From assembly GCA_038503035.1 (NCBI GenBank), contig JAVSML010025531.1, positions 62,001 through 126,000 of the forward strand: a DNA stretch of 64,000 nucleotides. The letters are read 5' to 3'. The notes beneath the pieces are model-generated. The model did not search any database. It had not been told where the DNA came from and was given only the letters and a program-made list of their open reading frames with translations. The DNA is from Crocodylus rhombifer (Eukaryota > Chordata > Crocodylia > Crocodylidae). Position 1 is the stretch's first letter. The number at the start of each line of letters is the position of its first letter. This document shows, piece by piece, positions 55,957 through 64,000 of the stretch. The position numbers were made by a program, and so were the translations under genes.

Positions 55957-57481
55957 CCATATTTACTTGAATATAACATGAGGGTTTTTTCTCCTAATTA
56001 GCACGGGGAAATAAATCTCTTCATCTTACATTTGCATACTTCATCTAATCCATTTTCTATCAACTGCTGCCAAAAATAACATGTACTCAGTAATGGCAAC
56101 CAACTATGAAGCTGATTAAATGCAGCCAACACTGAGTTTGACTATGAAACACATGGCCCATATTGGGCAAACATGCTGCTGGAGAACCAACAACAAGGAT
56201 AGGTTTGTACAACTCATCTGAATAAGATATATGGTCTTGCCCATTGAGTGCAGTCCCTCTCAGCACCTACTTTTCCCCTCCTAAGTGAGAGTGAGCCACT
56301 ACACAATTTGACTTCCTTGTCACTCCTACAGCTGAGTTGTGCCTTCTTTCCCATTTCCAATGATTCCTGTTTCTCACCAGCCTGAAATATAACAAATATC
56401 ACCAAATGGGGCCCCAAACAGTTGACTCAGAATCCCTCTGTTGCCTCTTCTTTCAGCCTGGCGCACATGATTAGTGTGGCCCCACCCTCCATAAAATGGA
56501 GTTGGACAAGATTGCCCTGTGCCTCCTCTCCTTCAAACTTTCAGAGGATCCCAAGACTCATGACAAGAACACACTGTTTTAGTCATGAACACAGGACCAA
56601 TTAGCACATGACTCCTTTGTGGAGGGTATCTGAAGCATACTGAGCAGTGCTGTGCTATAGGGTCACCATGGCTTGACATGCTATTGACTCTGCTGGGGCC
56701 CAGCCTCGACTATACAGTAAACCATGAGCCTTTTGTCTTTGACTAATATCATAGTGCCATAGCAAGGTGGGGGGCGGCGACTGCCCTAGGTGCCAAAGCA
56801 AAGGGGCACCAACAGATGTTGCCCAGCCGGGGTAGGGCACAGGATGGAGTTGCAATTGGTTCATTTGGGGAGCTGCTGGGATGGGGGAAGGGTGGCTCTC
56901 ACCACTGTGTGCACTCCTGGGCAAGCATGGGGATGCATGTGCCCCCGGATCTGTGCACAGGGCAAAGGCGGGCTGCCACTGTGTGGGCTTTGCCCCGGGC
57001 ACCAAACTTCATTGCTATGGCACCATGCATAGTTTGTGCTGTATATAAGTAGGTACAAAAGTGCTGGTTAATAGTGTGTTCATGGAGTACCTGTGCTAAA
57101 ACTTACACCAGTTTCAAAAAAGATAAACTGCATCAATTATAAATGAACTATGCTAGACAGATACCTATAGTAATTTGCCTTCATGCAATTTACTACAGAC
57201 GTGTTTATTTGAAAGTGATTTTTTTTCAGATTTGTCCCTCACTTCCTTGTGCTCAGAAAGAGCAGGGTCTGACACTAAAGGGAGGGAAGAGGCTACAGGG
57301 GCAAGACGTTGAGGGGGGAAAGGGGGTCACCTGATGCCCCCCAGATTTATTTTCCCTGCTGTAGCAGTTGCAGGGGAACAAATTAAAGGCAAACCTCCAA
57401 TAATTAGATTTTATACCTGTACATTTTCCATATATAGAAACCCCAGTTGTTGGGGTTCATCTTATATTCAGTTAAATACAA
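55957..57481. mobile_element. Tc1/mariner-like non-autonomous element, about 1.5 kb
   Basis: The left end CCATATTTACTTGAATATAA is matched by the complement of the right end, TTGTATTTAACTGAATATAA. TA dinucleotides flank both sides (55,955-55,956 and 57,482-57,483). The interior has no transposase; the open frames across it show no catalytic triad. A MITE (56,754-57,023) is nested in it. The superfamily rests on the TA duplication and end sequence and is moderately secure. Confidence 0.6.
56754..57023. mobile_element. MITE, 270 bp, GTGCCATAGCAA ends
   Basis: The 12-bp termini GTGCCATAGCAA and TTGCTATGGCAC are perfect inverted repeats. The interior is GC-rich and non-coding; the open frames on both strands are fortuitous. 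The target duplication is not clear (ATCATA before, CATGCA after), so the superfamily is open. The CCATAG word is shared with the CATAG-type element at 5846. Confidence 0.7.
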
Positions 57482-60400
57482 TAATAGAGGATATAGGACA
57501 GAAGGGTACAACATTTCTAGTACAAGTTTTATACAAGTGTATGATAAAGTCAGTGCAATTTTGAGAGAGACCCTTCATTATAGAGATTCCTTTTTTAAGA
57601 GTCAGTTCAGGTGCTAAAGACTCCTACTAGATGCCTTACATAGCATCTAATAAGAATATACAAGTTACTTATGAAAAGCTGTTTACTGTTTGCAGCCTGC
57701 ATTAACACACAATATTATGTATAAAGTGTGTAAATCTGCATAATTATTGAAACAGATCACAAATCATCCAAAGGGCATAGCTTTTTATTTTTTTCTGCGG
57801 TGGTAGCAAACAGTGACATAATTACAGGAAACAATTTGGACCCATATCTCCAATGTGCAAAGACAAGATGCCACATCTAATTTAGTACAAATCTAATATG
57901 GTAATATATCATGTCAGTGGTTAGATTCTGCCTACCTAGGTATACAATGGAACAAAAGAGAGAACATGGATTTGTAAAGCTGTATTTCAGAAAGCAAGGG
58001 TCTTAGGGCACTTATAATGAAAGCCCTGTAAAATTGTTAGGGCTGACAAACCGCTACCATCACTCTTCCCCAAGTCCCCCTCCCCAGATGTTGGGCCCCA
58101 GCCCGGGCAACATTTTGGCCACCCAAAGAAGAGAGAAGGACACAACAAGCTTGTAGTCCCTACAAAGTTGGCAGGCCTCCCTGAACAGGTGCTACCCTGG
58201 GGCAATACATAAGGTCACCTTTTGACTTTGACCTTTAGTGGTGACTGAGGCAGGGACAGGGGGTCTTTTTTTCTTTTTACTTTTTTGTTCGGGTTCTTTG
58301 GAATTTGTGTTGCGTGCATTGGCAGGAAAGGGAGGAAGCATTAGATGTGCTTTTTTGTGGGGAAGGGAGTGACAGCTGCAGCCCCTCTTTAAGAGAGCAG
58401 GGAAGAGTGGGGGGATCTCCCTTGAGGTTGAGGTGGGATGATAGAAATGGGTGGGCTGGGAGTGGGAGGTGGGTGGGAAGAGGTTTCTTGTAGCTGGATG
58501 AGCGTGGCAGGTGGATGTCATAGTGCTGATTGTCATGAGGTTTTGCTTATCTATTTGGGGATTTGGGTAGGAAGGCAGTGATTGAAGGGAGTAGGGGAGT
58601 TGGACTTGGGTTTTAGGGTGGTGTTTGGGGAATGCTGTCTAGGTTGTTTGTTTACTTTAAGACCCTCTGGGCAACAAATCAAGATAAATTAATAAATAAA
58701 TACAAAATTATCAAAGCAGAATTAAGTATATTAAAAAAGAATATTTTCCAACTCCTTATTTTGGTTTCATACTTCCAAAACTCAGTAGAAGTCAATAAAG
58801 TCCTAATGGACTAAAGCCAGAGCAACACAGCAAGGTACAAGCCCTTCTATATTTTTTCTATCTCACAGTAAATAGCTTAATACTTACTTATTTCATGTGT
58901 TAATACTTCTGCAAAGCAAGTTTTATAAAAATAGGTGTTTTATCTACTGCAGATTCCAGTACCATTAGTACTCATGCAGATGGACATTACATTATACTAA
59001 TCTGGGGGCACATTCTGTTATTAGTTGTGCATGGGCAGCTCCTGGTAACACCACCAGAAAGCATCTTGTGATGTATCATTTGTTTTATAGAATTTAGTTT
59101 CTTTTTTCCTTTATGTTTGCAAGTAATCTGGCTGGCTCAGTGACGAGAAAAATGCAGGAAAGATAGGGGAGCTGACTTCAAGAAGGCCTTTGAAAACTAT
59201 TCAGCAGCACAGCTGTTAACCTTTCATTGCTCTGGAACGGATTCCAGAGCTGCAGTAATAGGCTCAGTCCTTCTTGGCTGGTGGAACTTTCTTAATGAGA
59301 TGGGGTGAACAGATTCGATTTTATAAATGTTTAGTAATGTATATAGGAGAACTTAGGAAGCAGGTGTTTGGGAAGAAAAAAACCCGATTGGGGACAGGGT
59401 AAGGATCTTTTTAAGAGTTTGGTATACATCAATTCATTTTTGTGGGAGTCCTGAGCAAAATGTTTTTGGGGTAAATCATTTTTTGAGAAAACAAATACAT
59501 TTTGATTTTTTTTCCAGCCTGTCTCAGAAATGCTCTGTTTGATCAGCCAGTCCCCAATTTTCCAACAAAATTTTCCTTTTGCAAATGTCTTCACATGAGA
59601 AGTTTCCAGTGGATTTGAATTTTGGCATACTGTAACTGCAGATTAAAACTGAATTTATAACAATTTTTTCTGGATCTAATAAATGAAACAACGCAAAAAG
59701 GTAAATTCCTATCAAGTATTAATACAATAGGAGTGGAGTGGTAGCAGTGGGCGATTTAGGAGGTACTTGTGCCTGTACCACATAGCACAATCCCATTCCA
59801 CTGAGAGTAATTTATTCTTCCCTTACCATAAGGGAAACAGAGCCTATATCGCTGTACTGTTTAGGTCTTACAAACTATCTAAAATGATCTTTGTTCATTT
59901 TCTGCCAGAAGATGTTGCAGTCCAGAAAACTCATCTGGAAGCAATCTCAGTATTTGTGGCCAATTATAAACATCAGTCTGTTTCTGGAAGTCCATTTTGG
60001 TATGTGCTTTCTCATTCTGTAATCTTGGCATCCTTCCCCCCCCTTTTTTTTTTTTGATTTGTCACTTGAGAATCTTCATAAAATGAAGAACGCAACATAT
60101 TCAAAGGAAAGATCCTGCAGCTGAAATGCTGCAGCTGTTCTGCTTCTGCGGTCTCTTAAATCAGAGTCACAGTGGTACTGCTTGTGCTGACATGGGTTAA
60201 AGCCTTGAAAAGTTGCTGTTGGGCACCAACCTTTCTGACAGACAAAGAGATCTGATGTTTTGGGAGCCCAAATTGCTGTGATTTCTAACTATATGAATAA
60301 ATATAATGCATAGAGCCTGATCAGCACTACTTTGGTATCATCTGCTAATGATGCCTGCCAGAGCAATTAGTCATGAATTAGTCAAGGGATTGAAGCCCTT

Positions 60401-61530
60401 AGTAATCATCAATAGCATGCCCTACTTCACAGCTAAAGGTATTCCAGCTGTTGAGCACATGTCACTGGTTTGTGTGCCAGCATTGCCAAGATAGTGTTTC
60501 ACGTGCTGGGAACAATAAAGCAGTAAGCAATACTCTTGTATACAGATACCCTGTCCAGAATTTTACATGTTTCAAGTCTTTTAAGAACATTCAGAAGAGT
60601 ATTGTTCACTTCACTCACTAACTGGAAAGCAAAGGGGTTGTGATTTGAGTTAGGGGGCAATGAAAAGTAGAACAGAGTATGCCTTTTCATGTGGCTATTT
60701 TCTGTTGTGAGTTGTTGGGGAATTGAGCTTTGCTGTATGAAGTCTCTGCATTAAAACCAGCAAAATGTTAAGGCATTAAATTCCCCTTTCCTTCATTTGG
60801 ACATGTGTAATGTTACCATATGAAAATGGGAGTATGCATGTTGGTCCATATAAATTAGAGGATAATTGACAGAATGTGAGTAAGGGGGTTACATAGGTAT
60901 AAATGATGACAGATTTTGGCCTTCTGCCAGGAGACTAAAGTTAGTCATGTCTGGAGAGCATAATTGCTCTTTGATGATTGAGAGAAAGTAGGCTTATGCT
61001 ATGTTAATACAAATAGAATAGAGAGGTGTCCAAGCATATCTGGATCCAAATTTTGAATACATTAAAGGGATGGTTTGATCTGGGATCTTGGTTTTTCTAA
61101 GTTTAAAAAAATAGAGTTTCATTGGCACTGGTATAATTACCTCTCCTGACATGGCTCAGAGACACTATTCTCTGAAAAATAACATAGAAGTACATTTTTT
61201 GTTTCCCCCGCTCTATAAACTTTCTTTCTTTGCATGGAGGGGGTAACAATGCATTTTGGAAACTGGTACTAATTCCCTTTTGAGACCAAGCAGGTATAGT
61301 TTAGAAGGGACTCTAAGGGGTGGTGTGCTCCCATGTGTATGAGATGGGCATGGGAATGGATAGCGATGGGAAGGAATATGCAGGAAAGGAACTGTTGTAT
61401 ATTCTTTTATGGAAGTATTGAATGTGTGTTGGGAAACAAACTTAGGTTGGGTAGGGCATGGGGACACACTCTTCTTAGTCAGAGGCAGAGCAAGATGGGT
61501 GGGATGGATTGTTTCTGAATATTTTTTCCT

Positions 61531-61543
61531 GGGGGGGGGGGGG
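61531..61543 (+). repeat. G run, 13 bp
   Basis: Thirteen consecutive G followed by AGG. Confidence 0.9.
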
Positions 61544-62752
61544 AGGCAGGAGTTGTTTTGTCCTTCTTTAATATTTTATTCTGCCCTTACAGTTTTTTCG
61601 AGTACGAGGCCCAGTTCAACTTACTTGCCAGTTAATGTCACTTGAAATAAGAGACTGAATCAAAGAATGAATTGGATGTAGCTTGTAACTAAGCCCCCCC
61701 ACCCCACTGCAGTAACTCGCTTCATTTTTTCCCCTTATGTTTGCGTTTTTTAATCAATTAATGCCATCATAGTTAATTGAAAGGATATGGTTGGCTTATT
61801 TGGAACTGGAAACATAACATACGGTGTGTCTACTGACTCACAGTTCACATCCACTTCACAGACATTTCTCTCTCAGCAACTGGTTTCTTAGATTCTAGCT
61901 GAGGATTATACTCCAGCTATCATTTGGGGCAGGGCTGTTCTGTGTCAAAAGGTCAGAGCAGAAAGCAAAAGCCTGTAGCTGGAATAATCCAGTCTGATAC
62001 AAGGGTGTCTAAGCCTACGTTATAATCGGCATGCTGGGAATTAATTCGTGCTAATACACGCTGCTTCCTCCATGTGGGGACTGAAAAGTGCTGGTTGATC
62101 TAATTATGGTGCTTACTTGAAGGAGAAGGGTTTAACTCTTATATTTAACCTATGCTTAAAAAAAAGAAAAAGGAAAAAACATGAAGAATTTCTCTTTCAG
62201 GAAGAGAGAAGAGGTGGTTGGGACTCTGATGGAATAACCTAAGGGAAGGTAAAGCTGTGAAACAGTTTTGCAAGACATTTCTTGTTTAACCTGAGTGGGC
62301 CTTAATCTTTTTTTAATAGCAAGAAGACCTGAGAGGGCACCAGTCTGTCAGATTTCTTTGCTGAATGACAGTCGTTGACCCTGCCTGTTGAGCAATCTCC
62401 CCACGCTTAGTGTTAGCCTTGCTTAAGCTAGCAAAGTTGCAACTCCTGTTGGGGAAAACAGACCTTGGTTCTGACTCCTCCAAGCATAAGTGCAGTATGA
62501 GTACGGTCAAGAGATTTCTGGACTCCTCACTTGAATGATGTCATCTGACCCACTTACATGTCAGGAGCCTGCGCTGTAGATTGTGGGGTCCAGTAGAGTG
62601 CCGTGTGCTGCACCTGAATGCCGAGATCACAATAGTAGGGTGTCGTGTGCACATGAGTATGACTGGTGAGAAGAATGATTGACAGATGGAATAGGTGAGA
62701 TTATAGAAAAGGAGTTTCCAAAAGGATTTGCGTGTGCAATTGGGATCTGGTA

Positions 62753-62778
62753 TGCTTGCTTGCTTGCTTGCTTGCTTG
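62753..62778 (+). repeat. (TTGC)n microsatellite
   Basis: About six and a half perfect tetranucleotide units. Confidence 0.95.
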
Positions 62779-64000
62779 TGTGGACCTTACTTGGTGGTGT
62801 GTGGATGGGTGTGTGAATGTGGGTGAATGGTGCTTGTGGACTGGTTTTGATCAGAGTAGTGGTGTGTACATGTTGAGAATAGTGTGGATTGGGGTGATGT
62901 GGCGAGGTGAGAACTGATAATTACTTACCTGGATACCTACCGGATAGTGATATAATCATCATCAAACATACCTGTTGGTTAGGTAAAGTACCACTCTCTC
63001 CCTCATTTCCAATCCAAGTACCTCTGAGGGAAAGGATTTGGAGCTCTAGTGGCTCCATCAGCAACTGGCCCCACCTTAGTCAGGGGGGGCATGTGTCCCC
63101 CAGCGACCAGGGAAGGTGGGGATTCCCCATAGCCAATCTCAGCAACTGGGAGAGAGTCCCCCCCATGGCCAATCTCACAGAAGTAGCTGCAGTGCTTCAT
63201 CTGGTGCTCCCACTCCGCAGCCGGTGCTCACAGGGGGAGCACCAGCGCTTCCACCTGCCCCATCTGAACATGACCTAAGCGGGGAGTGCGGCCTGTCAGG
63301 GGGTGCACCAGTGCTTTCAGGGGGTGAACGTTCTCCCCCTTGCCCTACCCCCGTAAATCCCCTACTTGTCACCCCTGGGTGACTCTGTGTCACTCTCTGA
63401 CTGGAAACACAGTGAAAACCTGGTGCTGCACCATACTGCCCCGGCAGAGTTGTTGTAAGTATTGCTGTTTCCTGTATTGTTATATGCCAGTGTTCTCTGT
63501 TGCATTGTTCTATGTGTATGCTTATATCTTCTAACTATTCCTGTTTGTTATCTTCAATACAAATCCAGTTAAGTATAATTTGTCTGTTCATGTAATTCGT
63601 AGAGGTTGGCCATGGGCAGGCAGTAGCTCTATGTCAATCTGTGCCCCTAAACCCACCTACCACAGATCAACAGATGAAAGGAACCTAGCTTTTGTGAGAG
63701 GCCTAACAACCCTCTGCCCCACGTAGTTATTTATAAAGCCTTGGTTAAGGTGACTGAGGCTCCCTCTTACTCGGCAGAACTGATAAAGTTTCAGCCTGGG
63801 TCTAACTCCTTAACTTTCAAAAAAAAAAAAAGTTAAAAAAAAAGAGACGGTGAGAAAGGAGGAGAAACACCTATATGGGTCTTGAATGAAAATACTAACT
63901 AGGCAGAAACTGATAGTTTTACAGAGCTCAGGCTTCTTCTTTTCTTCACTTTTTTTGTTTCTTCCCCCTTGTGCCCCAGCTCACTGACAATAACTATGAA

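Larger units (their letters stand above)
57484..64000. other. Long non-coding stretch to the window end
   Basis: About 6.5 kb without a recognised element. It includes T and C runs (about 60,035-60,056), a 13-G run (61,531-61,543), a TTGC microsatellite (62,753-62,778), a G/C-rich part (63,020-63,400) and A runs (63,818-63,845). The frames at 58,192-58,536, 62,907-63,278 and 63,003-63,393 are compositional and overlap on both strands. An exon cannot be excluded but nothing supports one. Confidence 0.45.

Noticed and set aside
62907..63393. Overlapping frames on both strands in GC-rich DNA
   Set aside because: Compositional; no domain and no start context or splice evidence.

Overview
This window looks like non-coding DNA from a sauropsid reptile, most likely a crocodilian and less likely a turtle. 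I found no exon of a host gene, no rRNA or tRNA gene, and nothing bacterial. The assignment rests on CR1 LINEs: at least eight copies, several ending in a TCTATGAAATCTATGA-like 3' tail. Alongside them are hAT, mariner-like and foldback DNA elements, a MIR-like SINE and probable LTR fragments. Long stretches between are AT-rich and repeat-poor, as in introns or intergenic DNA. Every protein-like reading frame I could interpret belongs to a transposable element, and nearly all are broken.

Layout. 1-3.4 kb: a minus-strand CR1 tail and two foldback elements. 3.4-10.7 kb: a three-layer nest. An old plus-strand CR1 is split by a CATAG-type foldback element, which is split by a 4,037-bp hAT element. 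The hAT has matching ends, a perfect 8-bp target duplication and a decayed minus-strand transposase. 10.7-11 kb: a second kind of hAT-like MITE. 14.4-19.5 kb: CR1 copies; one holds a clean 299-bp insertion that recurs 9.8 kb away at 28,357-28,655. 19.7-21.5 kb: a foldback element carrying a minisatellite, itself hit by a 696-bp hAT MITE. 21.6-23.5 kb: a second kind of LINE on the minus strand. 24.5-44.2 kb: CR1 tails, an L3/CR1-like relic, a possible LTR, a SINE, perfect hairpins, and a foldback element with 130-150 bp arms (41.8-42.3 kb).

44.2-49.9 kb is the least familiar part. Inverted repeats of about 250 bp bound remnants of a protein with a C-terminal cysteine-rich CXC (tesmin-like) motif. 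A mariner/Tigger-like MITE and an LTR-like sequence are nested inside. 50-64 kb: further foldback arms, a CR1 tail, a mariner-like element with a nested MITE, and mostly unannotatable DNA.

The nesting gives a relative chronology: CR1, then the CATAG element, then hAT; minisatellite, then MITE; CR1, then the 299-bp copy. No working gene system is evident. The most interesting objects are the long-TIR/CXC element, the 299-bp templated insertion, and the hAT family with its short derivative.
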